A DNA stretch of 64,000 nucleotides from Fictibacillus sp. b24 (GCF_030348825.1 NZ_JAUCES010000005.1:186001-250000); one strand, 5' to 3'. Positions 51,911-61,485 are shown, counted from the stretch's first letter. Notes: generated by a model not told the origin, from the sequence alone. Numbers and translations are program-made.

Positions 51911-52918
51911 ATGAGAGACATTGCAACAAGAGATTCTGTAAGAAAAGAGATGATAGGCCTTTTATTGCTAGCTATCTTCATTATTTCTTTTCTATTTATG
52001 GAAGAAATCAAAAATGATTCTGTATTTGAAAACCTGCCGAGTTCCATCATGCATGTGAATACGGTGTTTTTAAGTATTTTAATAGAGGCAGTTCCTTTTA
52101 TTTTATTGGGAGTTTTCGTTTCAGCCTTAATTCAAACCTTTGTATCAGAACAACATATTCAAAAATTGATTCCGAAAAATCCCTATGCGGGAATTGGAGC
52201 GGTTCTGTTCATGGGTATTATCTTTCCAGTCTGTGAATGTGCCATTATTCCAGTTGTAAGGCGTTTGATTAAAAAGGGCTTGCCGCTTCATTTGGGTGTT
52301 GTTTTTCTATTGACGGTTCCAATTGTTAACCCGGTTGTTATTCTCTCCACGTTTTATGCGTTTCGAACCAACATGACTGTGGTGTATGGCAGAATTGGAC
52401 TCGCTCTTTTAGTAGCGATCGTCATTGGATTAATCATTTATTGGGTTTTCCGAAATGGAGACCAGTTAAAATCACATGTTCATTATAGCGGACATGATCA
52501 TTCACATGGCTTGTCGATCAGCCGCTGGAAACAAACGGTCTATCATGCATCAGACGAATTTTTTGATACAGGAAAGTTTCTTATCTTTGGAGCTTTTCTA
52601 GCAAGTATGTTCCAAGTGTTCATTAACCGAAATGACCTGTTGGCACTTAGCAGTAATGAGTGGTCATCAACAGGATTAATGATGGGACTCGCATTCTTGT
52701 TATCCATTTGTTCTGAAGCAGATGCGTTTATCGCAGCTTCGTTTGGAAGCTCGTTTACGGTGGGATCGATCATTGCTTTCTTGGTTTATGGGCCGATGCT
52801 GGATGTGAAGAACATGCTCATGATGTTCGCGTATTTTAAGACTCGCTTTGTATTCGTATTAATGGGCTTGATTACGTTCGTGGTTTTTGCTGCGGCTATG
52901 GTATTTCAATACGTATAA
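51911..52918 (+). CDS. ycgR: Permease of the YcgR / DUF318 family
   Basis: A 335-residue membrane protein with 8-9 segments. Two halves, each with a PxC/EAD-type block: FPVCECAIIPVVRRLIKKGLP (C108-C110) and LSICSEADAFIAASFG. The central loop has a histidine cluster H189, H191, H195, H197, H199 (SHVHYSGHDHSHG), a probable metal site. In front of ycgQ (18 bases between). The Zur-like promoter suggests a zinc-related role (inference). Confidence 0.88.
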   Translation: MRDIATRDSVRKEMIGLLLLAIFIISFLFMEEIKNDSVFENLPSSIMHVNTVFLSILIEAVPFILLGVFVSALIQTFVSEQHIQKLIPKNPYAGIGAVLFMGIIFPVCECAIIPVVRRLIKKGLPLHLGVVFLLTVPIVNPVVILSTFYAFRTNMTVVYGRIGLALLVAIVIGLIIYWVFRNGDQLKSHVHYSGHDHSHGLSISRWKQTVYHASDEFFDTGKFLIFGAFLASMFQVFINRNDLLALSSNEWSSTGLMMGLAFLLSICSEADAFIAASFGSSFTVGSIIAFLVYGPMLDVKNMLMMFAYFKTRFVFVLMGLITFVVFAAAMVFQYV

Positions 52919-52936
52919 AGAAGGAGGTAAGGTGAT

Positions 52937-53884
52937 ATGAAAAAAGAGAATCAAGACTTTCACATCTATTTAAGAGGAATTATCTTAATCGGTTTTATGC
53001 TTCTATTAATTGGTTTGATTACTTCGGGAAAGCTCAATTACTATGTTGCACCTAAAATGCACATATTTGTTTACTTTGCCATTGCAATCTTTGCCATTTT
53101 AGGAGTTATGCAATTTTTCAGAAGATCGGACAGCCAGCAAGAAGAGGCTTGCGGATGTGGAGTAGACCATGCACCAAAAGGCAAGCCTCTCAAGCATTTT
53201 TTTATTTATATGATTTTTGTCATTCCTCTTCTTACAGGGTTTATGATTCCTGAAAAAGCGATGGATAGCTCTGTAGCTGAAAAACGCGGCATTCGTTATG
53301 GAACCGGATTGTATGCAAAGCCAGCTCAGCAAACAGACGATGGGAAAGTGGTACCGACTCAAGAAGTGGATGTTGAAGCTTATCTAGAAGATCCAGAGGG
53401 CTATATTAAGAAGATGGAAGAGAACGTAAAGAAGGAAAATCCGATCGAAACGTACGACATCACGGACTATTATAAAAAATTTGGAAAAGAACAATTAGAG
53501 AAAGACAAAGTGGTGGTTACATCTGATCATTACCTCGATACGATGACTGTCCTTGACGTCTACTTAGACAAGTTTATCGGGAAAGAAATAGAGACTACTG
53601 GCTTTGTTTACCGTGAAGAAGGAATGGGCGAAGATCAAGCAGTGATAGCCCGTTTTTCCATGAACTGCTGCAGTGCTGATGCGGTGGTATATGGGACAAT
53701 TATTGAAGGTGAAGGGGTTTCTAAGCTGAAGTCTGATGAGTGGTACACAGTTATGGGGAAAATAGATGAAACAGAGTTAAATAAAGTGCGTTTGCCATTA
53801 GTGAAGGTTGAATCAATGAAAAAGATTAAACCTCTTAAAGATCCATATGTGTATCCGAGCACTGAAAGCCTAGGAGCATATTAA
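52937..53884 (+). CDS. ycgQ: YcgQ / TIGR03943 family protein
   Basis: 315 residues. Two N-terminal membrane segments (14-32 and 40-58), a Cys loop ACGCGVDH, a third segment (80-97) and an exported domain with RFSMNCCSADAVVYG. Cys/His pairs fit metal handling. Always paired with YcgR in Bacillus. SD AAGGAGGT. It is the second gene of the operon driven by the Zur-like promoter. Confidence 0.87.
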   Translation: MKKENQDFHIYLRGIILIGFMLLLIGLITSGKLNYYVAPKMHIFVYFAIAIFAILGVMQFFRRSDSQQEEACGCGVDHAPKGKPLKHFFIYMIFVIPLLTGFMIPEKAMDSSVAEKRGIRYGTGLYAKPAQQTDDGKVVPTQEVDVEAYLEDPEGYIKKMEENVKKENPIETYDITDYYKKFGKEQLEKDKVVVTSDHYLDTMTVLDVYLDKFIGKEIETTGFVYREEGMGEDQAVIARFSMNCCSADAVVYGTIIEGEGVSKLKSDEWYTVMGKIDETELNKVRLPLVKVESMKKIKPLKDPYVYPSTESLGAY

Positions 53885-53929
53885 AAAGCGGAGGAAAGTT
53901 TCCTAACGGGTTCGGTTGAGAGGTGCAAA

Positions 53930-54010
53930 ATGATAAACCGAACCACTATTAGTGATGTTAATCGCATTGATATTAACAATAAAATAGCATTAGAAAAAGT
54001 GATGGAATAA
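53930..54010 (+). CDS. Possible 26-aa peptide or gene remnant
   Basis: An ATG with GAGAGGTG 5 bases upstream opens 26 codons (MINRTTISDVNRIDINNKIA start) and ends inside a terminator hairpin. It could be a small peptide, or the N-terminal stub of a decayed gene of which the next frame (54113) holds more. Low confidence; needs homology. Confidence 0.3.
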   Translation: MINRTTISDVNRIDINNKIALEKVME

Positions 54011-54028
54011 TCCATCACTTTTTTTGAT
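53994..54028 (+). terminator. Intrinsic terminator
   Basis: AAAAAGTGATGGA/TCCATCACTTTTT with a 3-4-base loop and T7; downstream of ycgQ. Confidence 0.9.
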
Positions 54029-54112
54029 TTGTTTTCTTCAACTAGCGCACCCTTATGTTTAAGTAATTAGTTCATAAGGTTATCCGAAAAATTATTCTTT
54101 AATTATTGAGTA

Positions 54113-54200
54113 GTGCGTATAGATGCTTTAAGCGGAGCAAAGCAGTATGCTAAAACTACATCTGGACGATTAAGTGGACCTGAAATTCTTAAATCAATAA
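54113..54200 (+). pseudogene. Possible gene remnant
   Basis: A frame opened by GTG reads about 28 protein-like residues (RIDALSGAKQYAKTTSGRL then SGPEILKS) before entering the antisense of the isochorismatase gene. It has no SD and is preceded by an in-frame stop. Looks like a protein fragment rather than random DNA. Identity unknown. Confidence 0.25.
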
Positions 54201-54680
54201 GTCATTTAAACGTATTATCTGACATCCTTTACTTTCATAATAGTCTATCATACCAACAATTTTCTTTTTATCATAACTGGTAATACAATCTGATAGTACA
54301 CTAACCCCATAGTTTGATTTGCGTAAGTTATAGCAAGTTGACTTAACACAAGCAACAGCGTCAGCTCCAGTGATGTAGAAGTCGTCTATTTCATTTTTAT
54401 TAATGAAGTCCGCGAATTCTTCACTTGTTAATGCGTTCCCTTTATATTTTGTAAAAACATTTTTTGATACGATTTTCAAATCTGGAACTAATTCAGCACC
54501 TCGTGTATCCGTTTTGAACGTTCTCGTGCCAGGTGACAAATTCTCATGTCTTATATAAACAACATGGATATTATTTTCGACCGCCCAATCAATTGATTTG
54601 TTGATATTGTCAATGATATCTTTGTAATTCTTTGTTATGTCATTTTGAATATCAATTATTACTAATGCTTTTTTCTGCAA
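54189..54680 (-). CDS. Isochorismatase-like cysteine hydrolase
   Basis: 163 residues, TTG start after GGAGGAA. Alpha/beta fold with D10 (VIIDIQND), K in VSKNVFTKYKGNAL, and nucleophile C112 (GADAVACVKSTCYNL). Small family members are nicotinamidase- or isochorismatase-like amidohydrolases; this one is short and its substrate is unknown. It lies 24 bases after the 527-aa membrane gene on the same strand and is probably co-transcribed. AT-richer than neighbours. Confidence 0.82.
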   Translation of the reverse strand: MQKKALVIIDIQNDITKNYKDIIDNINKSIDWAVENNIHVVYIRHENLSPGTRTFKTDTRGAELVPDLKIVSKNVFTKYKGNALTSEEFADFINKNEIDDFYITGADAVACVKSTCYNLRKSNYGVSVLSDCITSYDKKKIVGMIDYYESKGCQIIRLNDLLI

Positions 54681-54704
54681 AATACTTCCTCCGCTTTTTT
54701 GATA

Positions 54705-56288
54705 TTAGTATACGTAAGTACCGACAATAAATAGTTCAAATAACACTGTTACACCAATAAAATAAGATACTTGTGCAAACAATCCCCAGTCTTTGTCTTT
54801 GGCCAACTGCATAACATACAGCGCTACGGCAGAAACGATAACGGGTACTATAAGCGAGCTTCCACTAAAAGTGAGGTACTTTGGTGCTATCGTATAGAAC
54901 GTACTATTGAACAGGGATTGAATGACATAAAGCTGGGTTAGGATAAAGAGTGCGATCGACACCCACTTTGCCCAAGGTTCTTCTTGTTCGATTACATCAA
55001 TTCGTACAAAATACAAAATACCTAAGAATAAGATAGGAGGAACCACCCAAATAAAGGCGTTCGTCATCGCGATAAACGATACGACAGAAGCAGCAAGTGC
55101 ATCAAAAGTTGCGTTATACACATCTTGTTTATTGATGGATTGGCTCTCTTTTTTAATTTCAGGATTCTGGCTGGCTAAGAATACTCTGTAATCACTTACC
55201 GTTTCTGCTTTTATCCAAGCGATTGTTTGCTCATCAATATAAAAAGGATACACAGAGATTTTATCTGTTGTGCTAATACGTGTTGCTTTCCAATCTTTGT
55301 TGTTTAGAGTTGCTTTATAAATGTTTCCAGCTTCCTTCTTTGCTGAAATGGGTCCTGTAGCTGAAAAGAGAATAATAGGCTGATTGTTTTCTATATTTAG
55401 CTGCTGGTACATTGGATTCTTCATTTCGTAACCTAATTCAGACTCTATAAAATTTACAGCTTTAAAGGAAAGAGCTGTAAATTGGTCAGAAGAAGCTTCT
55501 CCGTAAAATGTTTTAAATGACTTTGTTCCTTGTTTTGATGAATAAAACGTGTAAATAAAATATACTTTACTATCCGATTCTGCAAATCGGAAATTGTAGA
55601 TCTTATCGTTAGGTGTCTTGCTGTATTGAATAATTGAATTCGCTTTATATTGATCATCTTTTTCTTGTAAATAAAAAACTTCCATCTGAACTTTTTCGCC
55701 AACGGTTGCGATAAACGAATTGGATTCAGAGTGTCCTGTTAACTCTGAAAGTTTTTCTTTTGCAGAATAAATGATACGGCTCTTCCCGCTTTCAGGATCA
55801 TATACATATACCTCATTGCCTTTTGAATAAGCAAAGCGGCTCTTCGAATCAGCTAATAATTCTACATCTTTATCTAAAACGGTTTGTTTACCATCTTCAT
55901 AGAGGATAAGTTCCCCGTTTGAAACAAATGCAATTTGATTGCCGTTCGTCCAAAACTTTCCCCTTTCATCAAGAGGCAGATTCTCTGTCTTTTGTGATAT
56001 CACATTTAATTTTTCATCTAGAGTGGTCACCTTTAAACCATTCTTTTGCTGGGTATAAATCTGATATTGGTTATCAGCTTTAAATGCGATAGGTTCGGCA
56101 CTAATCGATTCTACAGGTGTACTGACCGATCTGCTCCAGTCAGGGTTTGGAAGTTTCGTCTCACTCAGAATATTATTCCAAACAACAGCTCCTAAAAGCA
56201 GCAAAACGCCAGCTAAGGGCAGTAGCAAAGCCTTGTAATTTGATTGATTACTTTTCTTTTTCTTTTTTGGTCTTAGTTCGGTGTTCAT
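54705..56288 (-). CDS. Membrane protein with beta-propeller-like ectodomain
   Basis: 527 residues. A Lys-rich N-terminal tail, one anchor (20-42), an extracytoplasmic beta-rich body (45-385) with YWTD/WD-like recurring strands (NQIAFVSNGELILYEDGKQ, RFAYSKGNEVYVYDPESGK), then four C-terminal membrane segments (about 395-527). No enzyme motif. Together with the 396-aa protein at 48020 it is the second such propeller/membrane protein in the window. SD AGGGGGG. Function unknown. Confidence 0.75.
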   Translation of the reverse strand: MNTELRPKKKKKSNQSNYKALLLPLAGVLLLLGAVVWNNILSETKLPNPDWSRSVSTPVESISAEPIAFKADNQYQIYTQQKNGLKVTTLDEKLNVISQKTENLPLDERGKFWTNGNQIAFVSNGELILYEDGKQTVLDKDVELLADSKSRFAYSKGNEVYVYDPESGKSRIIYSAKEKLSELTGHSESNSFIATVGEKVQMEVFYLQEKDDQYKANSIIQYSKTPNDKIYNFRFAESDSKVYFIYTFYSSKQGTKSFKTFYGEASSDQFTALSFKAVNFIESELGYEMKNPMYQQLNIENNQPIILFSATGPISAKKEAGNIYKATLNNKDWKATRISTTDKISVYPFYIDEQTIAWIKAETVSDYRVFLASQNPEIKKESQSINKQDVYNATFDALAASVVSFIAMTNAFIWVVPPILFLGILYFVRIDVIEQEEPWAKWVSIALFILTQLYVIQSLFNSTFYTIAPKYLTFSGSSLIVPVIVSAVALYVMQLAKDKDWGLFAQVSYFIGVTVLFELFIVGTYVY

Positions 56289-56526
56289 AGCTGTAAAGCC
56301 CCCTTTTCTCTATAAAAAGAACAAAATATAACTATTCGATAATAAGACGGATATACCTGTAAATTCTATTCAATTTTTCAAAAGTTTTTGGTTCTTTGGA
56401 AAGGGGATAGGTTCCGAAGAGAAGTTTTTAATAAGAATGGATAAAAAGTAGTAAGTACTGAGTTGTGATTTTTTTAATGATACATCAATTAATTACAAAT
56501 ATATTAATAAATGATAATAAAATACT

Positions 56527-56549
56527 ACCTATTATTTCTGAAAATAGGT
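56527..56549. promoter_or_regulatory. Inverted repeat in the inhA upstream region
   Basis: ACCTATT and AATAGGT with a 9-base spacer, about 100 bases before inhA. The only structure I see in the AT-rich 56289-56645 gap. Candidate operator. Confidence 0.4.
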
Positions 56550-56645
56550 ATATAGACCCGTTATAAAGAAAGTGCAAGTGGAAGATTTTATGATAAAATT
56601 AAAAAGTCGCAAAAATGCGAAAATTCTGTTAGGGGGGATTAGGGG

Positions 56646-59036
56646 ATGAAACGTGTTCTTACTAGTTTTGCAGCCGCTTCCGTTCTCGCTGGGACTTTTC
56701 TGTGGACAAGCCCGCCAGCAGTAGAGCATGCAGCTGCTAATAAACTTAATGACGAAGTAGCACCGGTTGATTTAGGGATAGTCAACCAAGACCGTCTAAT
56801 TAAGTCATTGGTACAGCGTGGGGTAATTAAAGAGGGGTTAACTCCACAGCAACAAGAAGCAGAGCTTAATAAATATTTAAAGAAACGTGCGGGTGGAAGT
56901 TCAGTTCATCTTCACGAAAAGCACGATGTAAATGAAACAGCTAAATACTTAAAGAGTCAGATGAAGGCTCCAACTGACAGCGGTTCAACAACAACTTCTC
57001 CTGGTAAAGGTGGAAAGAAATCAGGAACAGCAACAACATCTACATTAAACAGTGCTCAGGCTGAAACTTATACAGGTGATGTAAGACAGGATCAAGTATT
57101 AGTCTTGTTAATCGACTATGATGACTATAAAGAAGGCAGCATCACACCGTCTGAAACGGATTTCCATTATCCAAAGTACACGAAAGAACACTATCAAAAC
57201 ATGATCTTTGGTGATAAGGGATACACAGGTCCAAACGGCAAAAATATGGTTTCTATGAAACAGTTCTATCTTCAGCAATCGGGTGGTTCTTATACGATTG
57301 ATGGGGATGTGTACGGGTGGTATACAGCAAAAAATCCAGCGGCCTATTATGGCGGAAATAATGACTCCGATAATGATTCTAAACCGCGTAACCTAGTGGC
57401 AGAAGCGTTGGCAGCAGCAGCTGCCAACGGTGTTGATCTAAATGCTTATGATAAAGAAGATATTTATGACCTTGACGGCGACGGAAACAAACGTGAGCCA
57501 GATGGACTCGTTGATCATTTGATGGTTGTTCATGCAGGTGTAGGTGAAGAAGCAGGAGGCGGTAGCTTAGGAGCTGATGCTATCTGGTCTCACCGTTGGA
57601 ATCTTGGCGGTATATATGCAATTCCGGGCACTTCAACTTCCGTTCCATACTGGGGCGGTGCACTTGGTGCTTATGATTACACGATTGAACCAGAAGATGG
57701 AGCTACAGGTGTATTTGCCCATGAGTTTGGCCATGATCTAAATTATCCGGATGAGTACGATACAATTTACTCAAACCCATACGGCGAACCTGTTTCTTAT
57801 TGGTCTATCATGTCTAGTGGAAGCTGGGCAGGGGAAATTCCAGGAACAGAACCTACTGGATTTAGTCCACTTGCAAAAGAATTCTATCAATCTACTATTG
57901 GCGGTAAGTGGCTGCAAGGAAAAACGGTACATGCTAACAATTTAGGTAAAAACGGCGTAACGGTAACACTTGATCAAGCCTCTACAAAAGGTACGAATGA
58001 AGATGCTGTACGTATTGATTTGCCAGACCAAGTAAATCAGATTACTACTCCAGCTTCTGGATCGTACGCTTATTATGGCGGAAGAGGCGATGAGATCGAT
58101 CATAAGATGACAGCAAATGTTGATTTAACGGGTGCTACATCTGCGACGCTAGATTTTGACGCTTGGTATAAAATCGAACAAAACTGGGACTACGCTATGG
58201 TTCAAGTTTCTACAGACAACGGCGCAACGTGGAAATCTCTTTCTTCCTCTCGTACGAATAGTGATTTAGTAGAAGAGGGCTACCCAGCAATCAAAGATAA
58301 CCTTCCTGGTTACACGGGGCACTCTAATGGATGGGTTCATGAAACGATTGATCTTAGCCAATATGCAGGTCAAAACATCAAGCTTCAGTTCCGTTACATG
58401 ACAGACTGGGGTACAAGTGAAGAAGGGTTCTTCGTAGACAATGTAAAAGTGACGAAGAATGGTGCAAGCGTGTTTGAAGATGGAGCAGAAGGTACTCCGA
58501 AGTTTGCACTAGACCATTTTGAAAAGCATCAAGGAAAAGAATTAAAGTCTCACTACTATTTAGTAGAATGGCGTAACCATGATGGTGTAGACAATGGATT
58601 GGCACATTTAAAACGCGGAAACTCTATCATGTCTTATGATCCTGGTATGGTGATTTGGTATGTAAACAAAGCTTACGATAACAACTGGGTAGGCTCACAT
58701 CCGGGTAAGGGATTTGTAGGTGTTGTTGACTCACATCAAAACGTTCACCACTGGGGTGGGAATGTAGCCACTGGTGACCTAGCTAGCACACGTTATCAGA
58801 TATATGATGCACCATTCAGCACTGTTAAAGGCGCAGACCTTAACGTTGACTATGGACAAGGAAACCATATGTACAATGCGGCAAAATCTCCAGTATCTTT
58901 ATTTGATGATACTAAGAACTACTGGAGCCCATCTAGTCCTTCATCTGGTTTGAAGCTTCCTTCGTACGGATTAAAGATCCAAGTGTTAGAAGAAGCAGCT
59001 GATAGAAGCACAGCTAAGATTAAGATTTACAAATAA
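56646..59036 (+). CDS. inhA: Immune inhibitor A, M6 metalloprotease
   Basis: A 796-residue exported zinc protease. Signal peptide about 1-31; propeptide to about 120; M6 domain with HEFGH at 359-363 and the Met-turn-like SIMSSGSWAG after the extended HEFGHDLNYPDEYDT. A jelly-roll/MAM-like domain (about 440-610) and a C-terminal immune-inhibitor domain follow. InhA cleaves antimicrobial peptides and other proteins in B. cereus group; in saprophytes it is a general secreted protease. SD GGGGGGATTAGGGG. Terminator downstream. Confidence 0.94.
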   Translation: MKRVLTSFAAASVLAGTFLWTSPPAVEHAAANKLNDEVAPVDLGIVNQDRLIKSLVQRGVIKEGLTPQQQEAELNKYLKKRAGGSSVHLHEKHDVNETAKYLKSQMKAPTDSGSTTTSPGKGGKKSGTATTSTLNSAQAETYTGDVRQDQVLVLLIDYDDYKEGSITPSETDFHYPKYTKEHYQNMIFGDKGYTGPNGKNMVSMKQFYLQQSGGSYTIDGDVYGWYTAKNPAAYYGGNNDSDNDSKPRNLVAEALAAAAANGVDLNAYDKEDIYDLDGDGNKREPDGLVDHLMVVHAGVGEEAGGGSLGADAIWSHRWNLGGIYAIPGTSTSVPYWGGALGAYDYTIEPEDGATGVFAHEFGHDLNYPDEYDTIYSNPYGEPVSYWSIMSSGSWAGEIPGTEPTGFSPLAKEFYQSTIGGKWLQGKTVHANNLGKNGVTVTLDQASTKGTNEDAVRIDLPDQVNQITTPASGSYAYYGGRGDEIDHKMTANVDLTGATSATLDFDAWYKIEQNWDYAMVQVSTDNGATWKSLSSSRTNSDLVEEGYPAIKDNLPGYTGHSNGWVHETIDLSQYAGQNIKLQFRYMTDWGTSEEGFFVDNVKVTKNGASVFEDGAEGTPKFALDHFEKHQGKELKSHYYLVEWRNHDGVDNGLAHLKRGNSIMSYDPGMVIWYVNKAYDNNWVGSHPGKGFVGVVDSHQNVHHWGGNVATGDLASTRYQIYDAPFSTVKGADLNVDYGQGNHMYNAAKSPVSLFDDTKNYWSPSSPSSGLKLPSYGLKIQVLEEAADRSTAKIKIYK

Positions 59037-59050
59037 TATAAACTTATCTG

Positions 59051-59083
59051 ACCTAAGAAGCGATTTGCTTCTTAGGTTTTTTA
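59051..59083 (+). terminator. Terminator of inhA
   Basis: CCTAAGAAGC/GCTTCTTAGG with a 5-base loop and T6. Confidence 0.9.
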
Positions 59084-59283
59084 AATCCTTTTGAAAATTT
59101 TGTAGAACAATAAGTATTCCCTTGGAAATAATGTCGAAATTAATCGCGGTTCGAGAAATACAAGGAACTTAACTAAACTGTGTAGAAATAGGTGATAGAG
59201 AGAAGTTTGAAAAGTGAACTGATACCGAAGTCAACTGCTTGCAAAGAGTAACAAATAGGAGATAACAGCAAAAAGGGGAAAGG

Positions 59284-59832
59284 ATGGGGTGGATGAAGTG
59301 GTTAGTTTATCTAGTATTAGCAGTCTTTCTTGCTGGGTGTTCCAGTGAAGCTACAAACGGTACATTGAACGATAAGAACTTAAAACTTCAAGATCATCCG
59401 AAAGGGGCTTATCCTAGATATTATGATCAAGTATCTAAAGAAGAAGCGGAAAAAGCCTTGCCATTTCCATTAAAAGTTCCTAGTAAACTGCCGTTTAAAG
59501 TTGTATTATCCACATACCAAATTTCAGATTGGGGTGAAAAGAGAAATATTCTGCTAGATACCGTTTATTATCCGACACAAGAGGGGCAAAATGTTTATTT
59601 GGCTTACCGTGTCTCAAATTTTCTTCCCAAAACAGACAAGTTAGAGACGAAGGATAAAGTTAAGCTAAAAGACGGAACAAAAGCGTATTTCTCTGGAAGT
59701 AATGATCTGCCAATGATCGCCTGGAAAAAAGATGGATTGTATCATAAGATGGAATACTTAATGAAAGAAGGAACAGACAGAAAAGCTGAAAAACAGAAGC
59801 TATTAGAGGCTGCTAGTTCTGTTTATAAATAA
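59284..59832 (+). CDS. Lipoprotein, 182 aa
   Basis: Signal with lipobox FLAGC, lipidated C19. The globular domain (45-180) has PFPLKVPSKLPFK and KLKDGTKAYFSG, similar in outline to other Bacillus lipoproteins of unknown function. SD AGGGG precedes ATG by five bases. About 200 bases of AT-rich DNA precede it without clear features. Membrane-anchored, outer face. Confidence 0.78.
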   Translation: MGWMKWLVYLVLAVFLAGCSSEATNGTLNDKNLKLQDHPKGAYPRYYDQVSKEEAEKALPFPLKVPSKLPFKVVLSTYQISDWGEKRNILLDTVYYPTQEGQNVYLAYRVSNFLPKTDKLETKDKVKLKDGTKAYFSGSNDLPMIAWKKDGLYHKMEYLMKEGTDRKAEKQKLLEAASSVYK

Positions 59833-59943
59833 CAAGAAGCTGACTCGAAATCGTGGATACACGGTTGCCTGAGCGGCTTTTTCTATTAATTAAAGAAGAT
59901 TTTTAATGAAATATGATAATATGATTCAAAGGAGGGGTTTAAT

Positions 59944-60318
59944 TTGCAAAATTTGGCCTTCGAATCTGCATGGGATAGGACTTTAGCCCATCAAGACCGA
60001 TCAGAAATAGAACGAGTTTTTTCGAGATTAGATCATGATCAAAAAGTGGGACAGCAGGCTGTGATTTTGAAGACAGCCTTTAATCATAAAGAAGAATTTT
60101 TAGTGACTGTATTAGTCAATAACTATTCAAAGGAACCCTTTTCGCTGGAAGGCAAAAAAGTGGTATATAACGAAGGCGGCGAACTTATAAGCGAGATGAA
60201 GTCTCAATATGTACTTGAGATTCCAGCACAAACGAGTATGCCTTGGACGTTTATATTTCCAGCTGCAGCTTTAAAGAAAATGCCATCAAAAGAGTTTGGG
60301 GAACTAATCATCAATTAA
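59944..60318 (+). CDS. SLAP domain-containing protein
   Basis: 124 residues with TTG start (AAAGGAGGGG 5 bases upstream). Signature AFESAWDRTLAHQDRSEIERVF and ETSMPWTFIFP-like end (QTSMPWTFIF) define the Bacillus SLAP domain, a single beta-sandwich usually of unknown role. It lies 14 bases upstream of plsC and probably forms an operon with it. Confidence 0.83.
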   Translation: MQNLAFESAWDRTLAHQDRSEIERVFSRLDHDQKVGQQAVILKTAFNHKEEFLVTVLVNNYSKEPFSLEGKKVVYNEGGELISEMKSQYVLEIPAQTSMPWTFIFPAAALKKMPSKEFGELIIN

Positions 60319-60332
60319 AGTGGGGGAACGTT

Positions 60333-61049
60333 TTGAGAACGATTATTTGGTTTGTTTATTTTTGGGCAGTTTTACTGAAGTTAATACCATCATTAAATCG
60401 TGTAAAGAAGCTGCATAAAGCGGGTAATATCGGAGAGCGTGATCAATTAGTAGATAAAAAAGTGAAAGAATGGTCGACATCGCTTGTGAAGCTGAGCGGT
60501 TCTAAAATCACAGTGAGTGGAGAAGAAAATATTCCAAAAGACACGGCTGTTCTTTTTGTGAGTAATCACCAAGGTAATTTTGATATTCCGATTTTGTTAG
60601 GCTATATACAAAAGCCAAAAGCTTTCATTTCTAAGATTGAAGTAAAGAAAATGCCTTTTATCGGCACATGGATGGAGCACTTGAACTGCTTGTTTATGGA
60701 TCGCAAAAATGTTAGGCAGTCGGTGAAAGCGATAAATGAAGGTGCGAAATTGCTAAAGAACGGAACATCTCTTGTTATTTTTCCTGAAGGAACAAGAAGT
60801 AAAGGTGATAACATGGCTGAGTTTAAAGCAGGCAGTTTTAAATTGGCCACTAAGTCGGGTGTTCCAATCATTCCAGTCTCAATTAACGGTTCTTATAAAA
60901 TCATGGAGCAGCAGGGATTCTGGATTAAACCAGCAGACGTTCATATTACCGTTTATCCACCAGTCTATCCAGAGCAATTAGAAGCTAAAGAACTGGCCCA
61001 CATGACAGAACAAATTATAAAAGATGGCGTTAAGAAAGCAGTATCCTAA
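60333..61049 (+). CDS. plsC: 1-acyl-glycerol-3-phosphate acyltransferase
   Basis: 238 residues, TTG start after GTGGGGGAA. One N-terminal anchor, then the acyltransferase motifs: NHQGNFD (HX4D variant), FPEGTRS, and VPIIPVSI. It adds the second acyl chain to lysophosphatidate at the inner membrane face. Short spacing to the SLAP gene suggests co-transcription. Bacillus may carry more than one PlsC paralogue. Confidence 0.9.
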   Translation: MRTIIWFVYFWAVLLKLIPSLNRVKKLHKAGNIGERDQLVDKKVKEWSTSLVKLSGSKITVSGEENIPKDTAVLFVSNHQGNFDIPILLGYIQKPKAFISKIEVKKMPFIGTWMEHLNCLFMDRKNVRQSVKAINEGAKLLKNGTSLVIFPEGTRSKGDNMAEFKAGSFKLATKSGVPIIPVSINGSYKIMEQQGFWIKPADVHITVYPPVYPEQLEAKELAHMTEQIIKDGVKKAVS

Positions 61050-61144
61050 AGGATAGTCCCTTTTATCTAGGATAAAGCCTATACGAGATACACTGAAATT
61101 TGGTATTATTGGGATAGAAGGTAATAATTTCTAGGAGGAATACC

Positions 61145-61369
61145 ATGACCGGAACAATTTCAGTCATTATGATTTTCTTGATTCCCATTATCGCCATCGT
61201 ATTAGGACATTTTCAATCGCAAACAAAGTTAAAACATAAGATGTTAAAAGACGAGCTAGAGCTTGAACGTTTAAAGCATGATAACTATGTGATTGAGACG
61301 CAGAAGATGAGGCTTGAGCTTGAACAGATGAAGTTGATTGACGCAAGTGATAAAAAAGAATCCGTATAA
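61145..61369 (+). CDS. Small membrane coiled-coil protein, 74 aa
   Basis: One N-terminal transmembrane segment (5-22) and a charged coiled coil (30-68, KLKHKMLKDELELERLKHDN with heptads). Strong SD CTAGGAGGA. The architecture resembles PspB-like or small accessory proteins, but no family is certain. Ends before a strong terminator. Confidence 0.75.
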   Translation: MTGTISVIMIFLIPIIAIVLGHFQSQTKLKHKMLKDELELERLKHDNYVIETQKMRLELEQMKLIDASDKKESV

Positions 61370-61382
61370 AAAGAACGTTAGT

Positions 61383-61430
61383 CAAACCCCATTTCAAATT
61401 ATTTTGAGATGGGGTTTGTTCTTTTTTTTT
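61383..61430 (+). terminator. Terminator
   Basis: CAAACCCCAT.TCAAA/TTTGA.ATGGGGTTTG with T-run after TTC. Confidence 0.88.
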
Positions 61431-61447
61431 GTTCACCCTTTCATTGG

Positions 61448-61485
61448 TAAGTTAATTGGAGTGAAGGATGTGAGTCTCCTACAGT
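61448..61485 (-). repeat. Decayed fragment of the dispersed element
   Basis: AAGTTAATTGGAGTGAAGG then GTGAGTCTCCTACAG, matching the inner right part of the element, just upstream of full copy 8. Confidence 0.5.

Noticed and set aside
54705-56288. DPP-like protease from the propeller
   Set aside because: No alpha/beta hydrolase part or catalytic motif follows; C-terminal half is membrane helices.
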